Assembly (NCBI GenBank): GCA_003695045.1
Contig: RFJB01000073.1
Span: forward strand, 1-22,883
Source: Candidatus Woesearchaeota archaeon
GTDB lineage: Archaea; Nanobdellota; Nanobdellia; Woesearchaeales; J091
Direction: 5' to 3'
DNA length: 22,883 bases
Of this stretch, positions 15,211-22,682 are shown piece after piece. The translations under genes were made by a program, and so were the position numbers. Position 1 is the first letter of the stretch. Each line of letters opens with the position of its first letter. The notes beneath the pieces are model-generated. The model saw only the letters and a program-made list of their open reading frames with translations, did not search any database and was not told the origin of the DNA.

Positions 15211-16188
15211 CTATAGCTTCGCCTGAATTTCGCCCAGTATCTTCGAGAGATGCTTTGCCACCGCATCCTTCAAGTCCATCGGATGAAGTTCCCTTGCAAC
15301 AAATGTTCTCTCCAGCTCATCATAAGATGAGAAAGCAACATTTCCCCCGAACTTTTCCGGGCGCTCAACAACAAACTCAGTCACTCTCGGGAACACAACA
15401 AGCTTGGCAATCGCGAGCACGGGATTTTCCTCTACAACCCCTTCGGGGCAGTATGCTTTCCTCAGCTTTTTCGCGACGCTTGCCTCGTCGTCTTTCAGCG
15501 AAATGAGCGACTCCGAAACAGAGCTTGACATCTTGCCTTTGCTGGTCAGCGACGGAATGAGAGGGGTGTGAACGCAGGTCGGCGCTTTGTATTCGAGACC
15601 CGGCAGCAGTTCTCTTGCGAGCATGTGAATCTTCCTCTGCTCGATGCCGCCGTATGCGATGTCCACCCCGAGCCACTTTATGTCAGCAATCTGCATCAGC
15701 GGGTAAATCATTTGCGAAACCTTTGCATGCTCCATGTCGCGGCCCACTTCCTGCATGCTCCTCAAGGCTCTGTTGAGGGTGGTCCTAAGCGAGAGTTTCA
15801 GAACGTCATCAACATACTCAATGCTTCGCTGGAACGAAGAGCCGAGAACATACTCAGCATCCACAAGTCCGGCAGCCCTGAAAATCTTTTCCCACTCCGA
15901 CACCTGCTTCTTTATGAAATCCCAGTCCCCCTTCTGGTTCAGCCATGTGTGCCAGTCAGCAAACAGGACCTTAACTTTCGCACCTGCCTTCTGAAAGTCA
16001 AGAAGCTTCGTAATAGTCACGAGATGCCCCAGGTGAACATCCCCTGAAGTTTCGTAACCGCAATACACAACCGGCCTTTCATCTGAACCGCACCTTTTAG
16101 CGTGCTCTCTCAGCTCGGCCTCATCAACAACTTCGACAGCATTTCTCCTCATCAGATCGAAAGCATCATTCCCTGCATTGTCCGCCAT
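15211..16188 (-). CDS. tyrS: Tyrosyl-tRNA synthetase, archaeal type
   Basis: TyrS charges tRNA-Tyr. The 325-residue length equals the compact archaeal/eukaryotic form, without the bacterial S4-like C-terminal domain. The class I HIGH-type motif is HLGH (52-55) and the KMSKS-type motif is KMSSS (219-223). Tyrosine-site residues are visible in MIYPLMQIAD (Y162, Q166, D169 in the usual YxxxQxxD arrangement). The start has GGTGG 7-8 nt upstream. It is the first gene of the peptidase operon, behind a leader of roughly 90 nt predicted from the TATA box at 16305-16313. Linking a synthetase to peptidases is not functionally required and may only reflect operon packing. Confidence 0.96.
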   Translation of the reverse strand: MADNAGNDAFDLMRRNAVEVVDEAELREHAKRCGSDERPVVYCGYETSGDVHLGHLVTITKLLDFQKAGAKVKVLFADWHTWLNQKGDWDFIKKQVSEWEKIFRAAGLVDAEYVLGSSFQRSIEYVDDVLKLSLRTTLNRALRSMQEVGRDMEHAKVSQMIYPLMQIADIKWLGVDIAYGGIEQRKIHMLARELLPGLEYKAPTCVHTPLIPSLTSKGKMSSSVSESLISLKDDEASVAKKLRKAYCPEGVVEENPVLAIAKLVVFPRVTEFVVERPEKFGGNVAFSSYDELERTFVARELHPMDLKDAVAKHLSKILGEIQAKL

Positions 16189-16304
16189 TTTTTACCACCA
16201 TAAAAGCCAAACCTTCTCCTGAACATGGTATCCTGAAAAACCCTTGCAGGACCTGTTTACATGCGTTCTTATTAACTGCGCTTAACCACATGCGCCCTGT
16301 TTAA

Positions 16305-16313
16305 CTATTTAAT
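16305..16313 (-). promoter_or_regulatory. Candidate TATA box of the tyrS-peptidase operon
   Basis: On the minus strand ATTAAATAG predicts a transcription start near 16283 and a leader of about 90-95 nt before the tyrS ATG. The leader contains an SD and a CAGG/CCTG palindrome. Confidence 0.4.
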
Positions 16314-16400
16314 TCTTTTCGTCTGTCAGCGGCGATGTCTTTCCTTTCAGGAGTTGAGCGTTTCTAACGCCATTCCGGCACGGTTTCAGCCATTCAAAAC

Positions 16401-16409
16401 ATTTAAATA
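16401..16409 (+). promoter_or_regulatory. Candidate TATA box of the PRC-barrel gene
   Basis: ATTTAAATA, preceded by AAAAC, is a good archaeal box. It predicts a transcription start near 16430, inside the palindrome ACAGGATACCTGT (16422-16434), and a leader of about 110 nt. Confidence 0.55.
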
Positions 16410-16442
16410 CTACTTATCATAACAGGATACCTGTAGTCGGGT

Positions 16443-16485
16443 GGAATTTACTCTTCAGGAGTTAAAGGAAAGAGGTCTAAATTCC
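16443..16485 (+). other. Long hairpin in the PRC-barrel gene leader
   Basis: GGAATTTA (16443-16450) pairs with TAAATTCC (16478-16485), and the adjacent CTCTT (16451-16455) pairs with AAGAG (16470-16474). That gives about 13 base pairs with a three-base bulge (GTC) and a 14-base loop. It lies in the predicted transcript about 54 nt before the start codon. It could be an RNA control element or a separate small RNA. There is no T-tract, so it is not a simple terminator. Confidence 0.5.
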
Positions 16486-16538
16486 CCTTTGACGCAATCG
16501 CAGGCACGCATTTACCAATAAAACCAAGGGTGGCTATT

Positions 16539-16802
16539 ATGGCAGACGATGATAAAAAATTTTCAAAAGAACTCATAGGCAAGACAGTCGTTAGCAAGAC
16601 CGGAAAGCGCTTCGGCGAACTCGGCGACATAATCTTCGAGACCCGCTCGGGAGAGCTCATTCATATGCTCCTCCACAACCCAACATCCTATACTGAAAAG
16701 CTGGAGCTGGAAAAGGACAAAGACGGGAACATTCTGATACCATTCAGCGCAGTAATTGCAATCGGCGACTTCCTCGTAATAGCCGAAGAAGACATCATAT
16801 AA
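16539..16802 (+). CDS. PRC-barrel domain protein
   Basis: This 87-residue protein is essentially one PRC-barrel: ELIGKTVVSKTGKRFGELGDI at the N-terminus, then short strands ending in AVIAIGDFLVIAEEDI. Small archaeal PRC-barrel proteins (CdpB-type) have been linked to FtsZ-based cell division in haloarchaea, and others may bind RNA. Which applies here is unknown. I start it at ATG 16539, with GGGTGG about 6-10 nt upstream, rather than at the in-frame GTG 16530, which lies inside that SD. It has its own promoter, a structured leader and its own terminator, so it is a single-gene unit between tyrS and rfcS. Confidence 0.9.
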   Translation: MADDDKKFSKELIGKTVVSKTGKRFGELGDIIFETRSGELIHMLLHNPTSYTEKLELEKDKDGNILIPFSAVIAIGDFLVIAEEDII

Positions 16803-16828
16803 AACAGCAAAGCCGGCTGTTTTTTATT
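16801..16828 (+). terminator. Intrinsic-like terminator after the PRC-barrel gene
   Basis: AAAACAGC (16801-16808) pairs with GCTGTTTT (16816-16823) around a 7-base loop and runs into a T-rich tract. The stem begins at the stop codon. Confidence 0.65.
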
Positions 16829-16879
16829 TGCTTTCTTCTGATTTCTTCCTCCCTTTCTTTCACATCCGCAACCTAAACA

Positions 16880-16888
16880 TTTTAATAC
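16880..16888 (+). promoter_or_regulatory. Candidate TATA box of rfcS
   Basis: TTTTAATAC is centred about 28 nt upstream of the ATG at 16912, predicting a leaderless transcript. This spacing decides the start of rfcS. Confidence 0.5.
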
Positions 16889-16911
16889 TAAACCCTAATA
16901 CTTATTGGACA

Positions 16912-17877
16912 ATGGAATCTTCAATATGGATAGAGAAATACAGGCCGCAGAAATTCTCCGAGGTAAGGGGGCAGAAAGACATAGTCCGCAGGGTAAAGTC
17001 CTTTGTGGAGCAGAAAAACATGCCCCACCTTCTCTTTGCCGGGCCTGCCGGAGTGGGCAAGACAACGCTTGCCCTTGTAATCGCAAAGGAACTCTTCGGC
17101 CCGGGGTGGAAACAGAACTTTCTCGAACTGAATGCCTCGGACGAGCGCGGTATTGACGTCATACGAAACAAAGTAAAGGACTTCGCGAGAACGAGAGCGA
17201 TAGGCGACGTTCCCTTTAAGATAATCTACCTTGACGAGTGCGACGCTCTCACAAGGGAAGCCCAGCAAGCGTTGAGGCGCACGATGGAAAACTACACATC
17301 CGCGACGCGCTTCATACTAAGCTGCAATTACTCGTCCAAAATAATAGACCCCATACAGAGCCGCTGCACGGTCTTCAGATTCAAACCGCTGGACCCTGAA
17401 GACATAAACGCCATCATAGACCGCATTGCAAAGTCGGAAAACCTGAAAGTGGACGAGTCGGCAAGGGAAGCCCTCATCCAGGTAAGCGGAGGCGACTGCA
17501 GAAGAGCCGAAAACATTCTTCAAAGCTGCGCGGCACTTTCAAACACCATAACAGAAGAAATGGTTTACTCGCTCGCATCAGTGGCGAGGCCCAAAGAAGT
17601 CAAAGAAGTGCTTAACCTTGCTGTTCAGGGAAAATTTTCCGATGCCAGAAAGAAACTTCTTGACACCATGCTCAAATATGGGCTTTCAGGTCTGGACATC
17701 ATAAAACAGATACAGAGCAACATCTGGGCCCTTGATGTTCCAAACAGAAAAAAGGTTGAACTCATAGACAAATGCGGAGAGATAGAATTCAGAATGACCG
17801 AGGGAAGCGACGAGTACCTGCAGCTCGAAGCGTTTCTTGCATACGTAATGCTTTCAGCATCCGGAGCGGACAACTAA
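16912..17877 (+). CDS. rfcS: Replication factor C small subunit (clamp loader)
   Basis: RfcS subunits, with one RfcL, load PCNA onto primed DNA using ATP. The protein opens with the family signature WIEKYRPQKFSEVRGQ. It contains Walker A GPAGVGKT (44-51), the LNASDERG block (73-80), the Walker B box DECD (108-111) and the SRC motif (150-152) with the arginine finger R151. The 321-residue length is typical and there is no intein. I chose ATG 16912 over the upstream in-frame ATG at 16828: the extra residues are hydrophobic and unlike the family, and the TATA box fits the later ATG. The coiled-coil gene follows 33 nt later. FEN1 elsewhere in the window is a functional partner through PCNA. Confidence 0.96.
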   Translation: MESSIWIEKYRPQKFSEVRGQKDIVRRVKSFVEQKNMPHLLFAGPAGVGKTTLALVIAKELFGPGWKQNFLELNASDERGIDVIRNKVKDFARTRAIGDVPFKIIYLDECDALTREAQQALRRTMENYTSATRFILSCNYSSKIIDPIQSRCTVFRFKPLDPEDINAIIDRIAKSENLKVDESAREALIQVSGGDCRRAENILQSCAALSNTITEEMVYSLASVARPKEVKEVLNLAVQGKFSDARKKLLDTMLKYGLSGLDIIKQIQSNIWALDVPNRKKVELIDKCGEIEFRMTEGSDEYLQLEAFLAYVMLSASGADN

Positions 17878-17910
17878 ACAACTGCTCTGCGAAACGGCTT
17901 GTTAACAAAA

Positions 17911-19308
17911 ATGGCATCCGGCCAAAAAAAGAGGGGCACTGCCGAAGTTGAACCGGCAATTGATTCCGGCTCAGCGCTAACTCCTTCTGCAAACCATGAG
18001 CTGATGAGCAGGATCGTTCTTGAAAGCAGGCAAGTTGCCCAGATGAACCAGACTCTCTTTGAAAAACTCAACGAGGCGCAGAAAACAATAGAACTTCTCA
18101 AAAGAGACGTGGCGCTGCTGCAAAACCAGCACGACGAAGACCTCATCCATCCTCAAATCCGGCTTTTAGAGGAGCAGCTCAGCGAAAAATCCCTTATCAT
18201 AAACCAGCTCAAGTCAGAGATTGAGGAGCTGAATTCCATCATCAAACAAAAAGATGAAGACATTTCGCGCATGCAGGCAGAAAACCATGCATTGGAATCA
18301 AAACTAAAATCCAAGAATCAGATAATAGAACAGCTCGGCTCAAACCTTGAGGAAAAAGAAAAAGCATATCTCGATTTTGAGGAAGACAAAAAGAAGCTTT
18401 CGTCTTCTCTTGACGAACTTCAAAGACAAATTCATGAGAAGGACAAGAGAGTGATGCTTCTTGAAAAACTCGTCAGGGACAAGGAAGAGCAGATACAAAA
18501 TCTGCACCGCGCTCTTAATGATAAAGAAAGCGAGAAACTGCACCTTTTGAATGTCCTTAAAAAGATTGAAGCCGACAACAACCGACTCATGCGCCGCGCC
18601 CACGACCTTTCAAAAAATGTCAATGTTCTTACAGAAGACCTTCAAATCAAGGACAGAATTGTGCAGGAAGCCCAGAGAAAAAATGTGGAGACCGGCAAGA
18701 AGCTTTCAGCACTGAAAAAGCAGCTTGTGGAACTTTCCGAACGCATCGACATCATGGAAAAAGCAAACAAGGATGCCATAGAGCGGCTTGAAAAAGCAGA
18801 ATCAAAAGCCAAAACACTGGAGCAAGAACTTTCCCACCAGAAAACAATCAACAGAAACCTTGTTGCCTACTATGAAAACCTGATGAGAATGGAAAGGGAG
18901 AAGCACGAGACGCGCATGCGCGCCCTCATAGCAGACCACACCAAGCGGGAACTCGAACTAAAGACCAAAATTGCACTCCTCGAAGAAAAAGAAGCCCCTG
19001 CTCAAAAACAACCGTCAGCAATTCTTCCTCCGGTTCCGGGATTTTCAGAAACAGTTCTCAAGCCCGAAAAAATCAGGAAAGAAGAGAAAACAAAACAGCA
19101 GGAGCAAAGTTCCGCCGCAGCCGGAAATAAGGAAGAGCTTGAAGACGACTCGCTCTCTTTTTCTGTCGCAACCCCTGAAGAGCTCGTTCCAATGATAAAA
19201 ACCGCCTTTGACCACGGCGACAGCCCGGAAACAATAAGAAAGTCGCTTCTCAATGCGGGGTATTCTCCTGCCGTGATTGAAAAGGCGATAGAAAAAGTGA
19301 CACAATAA
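17911..19308 (+). CDS. Long coiled-coil protein with a small C-terminal helical domain
   Basis: I do not recognise a named family. The 465 residues begin with a short polar segment (1-30). A near-continuous coiled coil follows (about 35-365) with heptads rich in Leu, Glu, Lys and Gln. A Pro/Gln-rich linker covers about 366-410. The last 45 residues (SFSVATPEELVPMI onward, with GYSPAVIEKAI) form a compact helical module resembling UBA-like or helical-hairpin domains. There is no signal peptide or membrane span, so it is probably cytosolic and structural or a scaffold. It starts at ATG 17911; an in-frame TTG at 17899 is the alternative. The 33-nt gap after rfcS suggests co-transcription, hinting at a DNA-related role (inference). 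Coiled coils mimic SMC/Rad50, but there are no ATPase motifs. Confidence 0.8.
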   Translation: MASGQKKRGTAEVEPAIDSGSALTPSANHELMSRIVLESRQVAQMNQTLFEKLNEAQKTIELLKRDVALLQNQHDEDLIHPQIRLLEEQLSEKSLIINQLKSEIEELNSIIKQKDEDISRMQAENHALESKLKSKNQIIEQLGSNLEEKEKAYLDFEEDKKKLSSSLDELQRQIHEKDKRVMLLEKLVRDKEEQIQNLHRALNDKESEKLHLLNVLKKIEADNNRLMRRAHDLSKNVNVLTEDLQIKDRIVQEAQRKNVETGKKLSALKKQLVELSERIDIMEKANKDAIERLEKAESKAKTLEQELSHQKTINRNLVAYYENLMRMEREKHETRMRALIADHTKRELELKTKIALLEEKEAPAQKQPSAILPPVPGFSETVLKPEKIRKEEKTKQQEQSSAAAGNKEELEDDSLSFSVATPEELVPMIKTAFDHGDSPETIRKSLLNAGYSPAVIEKAIEKVTQ

Positions 19309-19341
19309 AAAAAATAAATTAAAGCCAGCGGTTTAGCTGGC
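19309..19341 (-). terminator. Terminator between convergent genes
   Basis: On the minus strand GCCAGC (19341-19336) pairs with GCTGGC (19329-19324) around a six-base loop and is followed by a T-rich stretch complementary to 19309-19323. The stem overlaps the stop codon of the lipoprotein gene. On the plus strand the hairpin has no T-tract, so it mainly serves the minus-strand gene. Confidence 0.65.
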
Positions 19342-20277
19342 GTGCTTTACAAGCAGCGTCTTGCTTGCGGTCTGCTCGTAATCATAGCGCAACCTTATCG
19401 TGATTACCTTTTCGTAGTTTGTCGTTGCTCCGCTCACGTCCTGGTTGCACCTTATGGTCCTCTTGCCGCCGTAAAGCGTTATGGTTCCGGAAGGACCTCC
19501 GCCCAAGCCGGGGCAGTCCGCAGGGTGGCCCTCAATTCCCGTGTCCACTTCAACATACACCTTGTCCTCGTTGGTCACTGTGCTGTCGCAGTTTGTTCCT
19601 TCGCCATAAATCTTTCCAAGCCCTGCATGGGAGACCTCGAAAGTGAACGAAATCCTGTTCTGGCCCATGGGGCTCTGCTCAAAAGATGTTACCTGAACAG
19701 GCGCTCCCGAATTGAAGACGGTCTTCTTCTCATTGACCTTGCACACCGTTTCAGCATCAAAGTCCAGCACGTCCTCGATTATGCAGAGCTTTGTGTTGGC
19801 GACCGTCTCATAGGTGTAGCAGGCGTCTGCCCTCAGAGTAAAAATCATGTTCCCCGACAACTGGCCGGCATAGTTGAAATTCGGGAAGTTGATGTATGTT
19901 ATTGTTCCGTCAATGATGTTGCCGTCTGAGTCCTTCATTGTTCCAAGCAGGTCCTCGTCAGGATGTTTGACAAGGTCTGCGGGGCTGACGCTGAAGTCGG
20001 CAGGGTCTATTCCTGTAAGCTCCACAGTGACTTCGTTTGCAGGAACGTCGTGTTCGCCCTTGTTCTGCACCCTCAATGCCACTTCAAACGGATAATTACC
20101 GCCATCATAAACTTCAGGTGGCGGGGCGCCGTCCATAAAATCAATGCTGAGGCCCTCTGTGCCTCCGACAAAAGGGGTTTTGTCGCTGCTTGTGGTGCTG
20201 GAGTTTCCACTGCCGCAGCCCGAAACCAAAACCAAAACCGCCAAAACGGCAAAAATCATCATTCCTTCGCGCTTCAT
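19333..20277 (-). CDS. Predicted lipoprotein, paralogue 1 of a tandem family
   Basis: This 314-residue exported protein has a signal peptide (charged MKREG, hydrophobic AVLAVLVL) and a lipobox LVSGC with Cys21 as the lipidation site. The mature protein has two beta-rich, Ig/CARDB-like regions. The first carries the shared block EGLSIDFMDGAPPP and a PFEVALRVQNKGEHDV segment. The second begins near SGAPVQV and ends with YEKVITIRLRYDYEQTASK. Cys pairs are in CYTYETVANTKLC and in the second region (NCD, DCPG, RCN). An SD (GGAGGT, 7 nt before) fixes the start at 20277, not the frame opening at 20313. It has its own TATA box and terminator. It is probably a surface protein of unknown function. Confidence 0.8.
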   Translation of the reverse strand: MKREGMMIFAVLAVLVLVSGCGSGNSSTTSSDKTPFVGGTEGLSIDFMDGAPPPEVYDGGNYPFEVALRVQNKGEHDVPANEVTVELTGIDPADFSVSPADLVKHPDEDLLGTMKDSDGNIIDGTITYINFPNFNYAGQLSGNMIFTLRADACYTYETVANTKLCIIEDVLDFDAETVCKVNEKKTVFNSGAPVQVTSFEQSPMGQNRISFTFEVSHAGLGKIYGEGTNCDSTVTNEDKVYVEVDTGIEGHPADCPGLGGGPSGTITLYGGKRTIRCNQDVSGATTNYEKVITIRLRYDYEQTASKTLLVKHAS

Positions 20278-20346
20278 TTGAATTACCTCCTCATCCGCAA
20301 TATATCCTGACAATGACTTCCGATTATCCTATTCCTTGATGAAACC

Positions 20347-20355
20347 GTATATAAA
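20347..20355 (-). promoter_or_regulatory. Candidate TATA box of lipoprotein paralogue 1
   Basis: On the minus strand TTTATATAC is preceded by AAAAGG, a plausible BRE. It predicts a transcription start near 20326 and a leader of about 49 nt carrying the strong SD GGAGGT at 20285-20290. Confidence 0.6.
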
Positions 20356-20375
20356 CCTTTTCCTGTTTATGCGCT

Positions 20376-21404
20376 TTACTGGGTTCTTATATTCCTTATC
20401 GTCACATCCTGCGAGATGCTCTGCATGTATCCATACTCCAGGCGTATGTTCAAAGGAGCAACGTAGGTTTCTGTTGTAGGAACATCAAAAGTGCAGAATA
20501 TAACTCCTCTGCCGTCAACAAGCTTGAATTCGTCAGCACTTGGCTCGCACGCTGTTGAAGGGGGAGATCCGCTGAGGGTTACAGAATAAGTTAGCGTTCC
20601 AAGGTCTTCAAAACCCAGATTCTGAGGGCAGCTGTGCGCCCCCTGCGTTGCAGGAGGCCATGTAATGGTGTTCCTGTCGACAACTTTGCCTCCCCCCACA
20701 TTGGAAACATAAATCCTGAACTGGACAGAGCCGGGCATGGCAATCTCTTCTATGCTGCTTACAGCCACAGGCGCCCCCTGGCTTCCGGTGCCGTCAACCT
20801 GGCCGACTCGGCAGGGCTTGTCCTCTATGCCTGTGTAAGGATTGCCGTCAATGCACACAGTCGCAGATGCTTCAGTAATATACTCGTAGCATGCAGTCGC
20901 CTGAATTCTCGGCCTGTATTCTGAAACTCCATCCGGCAGGTTCAGTTCGGCACTGGGAGTTGCGCAGCTGTCTCCGCTGTTGCAACTCATATCAATAATC
21001 TTATAGCCGCCCATGCTGTTGTAGGGGCTTTTCCCCTTCAACGGCGCTATCCTCTTATAGGGAGCTAATCCGGGAAGTATTGAGGGATCATAACCGCTCA
21101 GGTAAATGTACCCATCAAGGGTGCTTCCGTCAATATCCGCCGCCCCCCTGTTCCACACCTCAATCATAAGGGGAAACTTATCGTGAGCGTCGTTTGTGTC
21201 ATAAACTGTCAGAGGAGGGTTGTCTTTGACAAACCTCAACTCCAAGCCCTGGCTTCCCTGATGAGGGTTGTAGTCGGTGGTTCCCTGGCTGTTCCTGATA
21301 ATGCCGCCGGGAGAAGCGCATCCGGAAACGAAAAGTGAAACGACTATTACAAAAAGAAGCATCTTCATACGGTGTTTTCCGTTCAGTTTCATCCACCTCT
21401 TCAT
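20376..21404 (-). CDS. Predicted lipoprotein, paralogue 2 of a tandem family
   Basis: The 342-residue protein has a basic N-terminus, a hydrophobic segment (MLLFVIVVSLF) and a lipobox FVSGC (Cys29). Blocks shared with its neighbours are GLELRFVKDNPP and PLMIEVWNRG in the first region. Then come CYEYITEASATVCID, PYTG, SQGAPVAVSSIE and FRIYVSNVGGGKV. The C-terminus ends FCTFDVPTTETYVAPLNIRLEYGYMQS. Cys spacing matches paralogue 3 closely, suggesting conserved disulfides outside the cell. The start is ATG 21404, because a TATA box at 21421-21431 predicts transcription from this point. ATGs 12 and 36 nt downstream are alternatives. It is probably an extracellular surface protein of unknown function. 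Confidence 0.78.
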   Translation of the reverse strand: MKRWMKLNGKHRMKMLLFVIVVSLFVSGCASPGGIIRNSQGTTDYNPHQGSQGLELRFVKDNPPLTVYDTNDAHDKFPLMIEVWNRGAADIDGSTLDGYIYLSGYDPSILPGLAPYKRIAPLKGKSPYNSMGGYKIIDMSCNSGDSCATPSAELNLPDGVSEYRPRIQATACYEYITEASATVCIDGNPYTGIEDKPCRVGQVDGTGSQGAPVAVSSIEEIAMPGSVQFRIYVSNVGGGKVVDRNTITWPPATQGAHSCPQNLGFEDLGTLTYSVTLSGSPPSTACEPSADEFKLVDGRGVIFCTFDVPTTETYVAPLNIRLEYGYMQSISQDVTIRNIRTQ

Positions 21405-21420
21405 CTTTCTATTGCCAAAC

Positions 21421-21431
21421 TATTTTATAAA
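21421..21431 (-). promoter_or_regulatory. Candidate TATA box of lipoprotein paralogue 2
   Basis: On the minus strand TTTATAAAATA is centred about 22 nt upstream of the ATG at 21404, predicting a leaderless transcript. It sits in the 39-bp gap after paralogue 3, so each paralogue may be separately expressed. Confidence 0.5.
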
Positions 21432-21443
21432 TATTGCCTGAAA

Positions 21444-22667
21444 TCACGAGCTAACCCGGCAGCATCTTTCCGCGCCGGGGCAGGAGTTTACCTTATCCCT
21501 GTCCCAGTTAGGGCATTCTGATTCGGGAAGGCATTTGTACCCTGAATTCTCCCTCTCGCATTTCGGGAGCGCCTCTCTGCAGCAGACCTTTGATGAGTCC
21601 TCGCACTTCCTGTTCTCGTCAAAGCCGCCGAATATGTCGCAAACACCCCAGACGCCGCGCTCTTTGCAGTTATCCGGAGGGCAGAAAGGACTTTCCCTGA
21701 ACTTCTCGTTCTTTTCTCCCTCAATCTTCACATCCACTTCAGAGCCCTGAATGTAGCCATAATAAAGGTTGAGCGCCAGCACAGTCGGGAACACACCCCT
21801 GTCCTTTGACACTTCATAAGTACATGTGAAAGGAAGCCTCTTTTCCAAATCCTGCGTAAGCACAAGTTCATCCGGTTCGCATCTCAACGGCAGAGTTCCT
21901 ATTCTGGCATCCATCTTCACAATATTGATTCTCTCCAAGCTTTCGCTGTCTCCTGCTCCGTTGCAAACAGCTTCAAGAGCATCATCAGCCACCACCTGGC
22001 CCGTTCCTGCATTCTTTACATAAATCATGAACTGGAAGGTTGCAGTTCCCCTCTCAGCGCTTTCAGCAACAATACCTGTTTTTATCTTGTCCACCACGAC
22101 AGGGGCTCCCTGGGTCGGAACGCTTACCTCTTCAGAGAACTCGCATGCCTTGGCAGAACTCTCAGAGTAAGGTTCGGGGTCAATGCATATCTGCTGGGAG
22201 GCATGGGTTTGATAGATGTAGCACGCCTGCGCGTGAATGTAGCAGGAATCTTCTGCATCAAGAGCCCTTGCCGAAAGGTACTTCCGCGTCATTCCTCCTG
22301 CGAGGTTGTTGATGTCGCTCTTCCTCAGGTCAAATGTCGACGAATAAACGCCGTTCACTACGCCGCTGCCTTCCAGTTGGACGCTCTTGCAGCCCCATGC
22401 TCTTAGAATGCCCTCTTCAACATCCTGGAATCCCTTGTTCTGAAGCTCAATTCCAATCTGAAAGCGAGCGTTTTTTTGCACCACATCAGGCGGGGCATTA
22501 TTAAGCCAGAAGACCTCCACCCCCTTCCCGCCGACATTTGTTCTCGGAATAACATCATTGTTGGTTCTGCTTCCGCTGACTGCAGTTCCAAAGCTGTTCG
22601 CGCAGCCGCCCACCAAAATTGCAGCAAAAATCAATGCTGCTGACAAGCCAAGCGCAGAGTATTTCAT
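21444..22667 (-). CDS. Predicted lipoprotein, paralogue 3, with Cys-rich C-terminal tail
   Basis: The 407-residue protein has a signal peptide and lipobox ILVGGC (Cys22). Family blocks are GKGVEVFWLNNAPP, FQIGIELQNKGFQDV, CYIYQTHASQQICID, PYSE, TQGAPVVV, FMIYVKNAGTGQV and a final TCTYEVSKDRGVFPTVLALNLYYGYIQG. Beyond these it has an extra tail from about residue 328 with some 14 cysteines. The tail contains two similar Cys-knot-like segments, each ending in a Cys-Cys pair (SKVCCRE and AERCCRV). Such tails suggest a disulfide-stabilised extracellular module. A GAGG 5-6 nt upstream of the ATG supports the start. It begins 15 nt after the partial upstream gene, so those two form an operon. Function is unknown. 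Confidence 0.8.
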   Translation of the reverse strand: MKYSALGLSAALIFAAILVGGCANSFGTAVSGSRTNNDVIPRTNVGGKGVEVFWLNNAPPDVVQKNARFQIGIELQNKGFQDVEEGILRAWGCKSVQLEGSGVVNGVYSSTFDLRKSDINNLAGGMTRKYLSARALDAEDSCYIHAQACYIYQTHASQQICIDPEPYSESSAKACEFSEEVSVPTQGAPVVVDKIKTGIVAESAERGTATFQFMIYVKNAGTGQVVADDALEAVCNGAGDSESLERINIVKMDARIGTLPLRCEPDELVLTQDLEKRLPFTCTYEVSKDRGVFPTVLALNLYYGYIQGSEVDVKIEGEKNEKFRESPFCPPDNCKERGVWGVCDIFGGFDENRKCEDSSKVCCREALPKCERENSGYKCLPESECPNWDRDKVNSCPGAERCCRVSS

Positions 22668-22682
22668 CTTTTCCTCACTTTT

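Larger units (their letters stand above)
16189..16538. other. Divergent promoter region between tyrS and the PRC-barrel gene
   Basis: This 350-bp gene-free stretch holds a minus-strand TATA box (16305-16313) for tyrS and a plus-strand TATA box (16401-16409) for the PRC-barrel gene. It also contains short palindromes: CAGG-A-CCTG at 16247-16255, GCGTT-N3-AACGC at 16358-16370 and ACAGG-ATA-CCTGT at 16422-16434. A long hairpin follows at 16443-16485. The 9-mer CAGGATACC occurs twice in inverted orientation (minus strand 16235-16227, plus strand 16423-16431). I see no coding sequence in it. Confidence 0.6.

Noticed and set aside
16828..16911. N-terminal extension of rfcS from ATG 16828
   Set aside because: The 28 extra residues are unlike any RfcS N-terminus, and the TATA box at 16880-16888 lies inside the extension.
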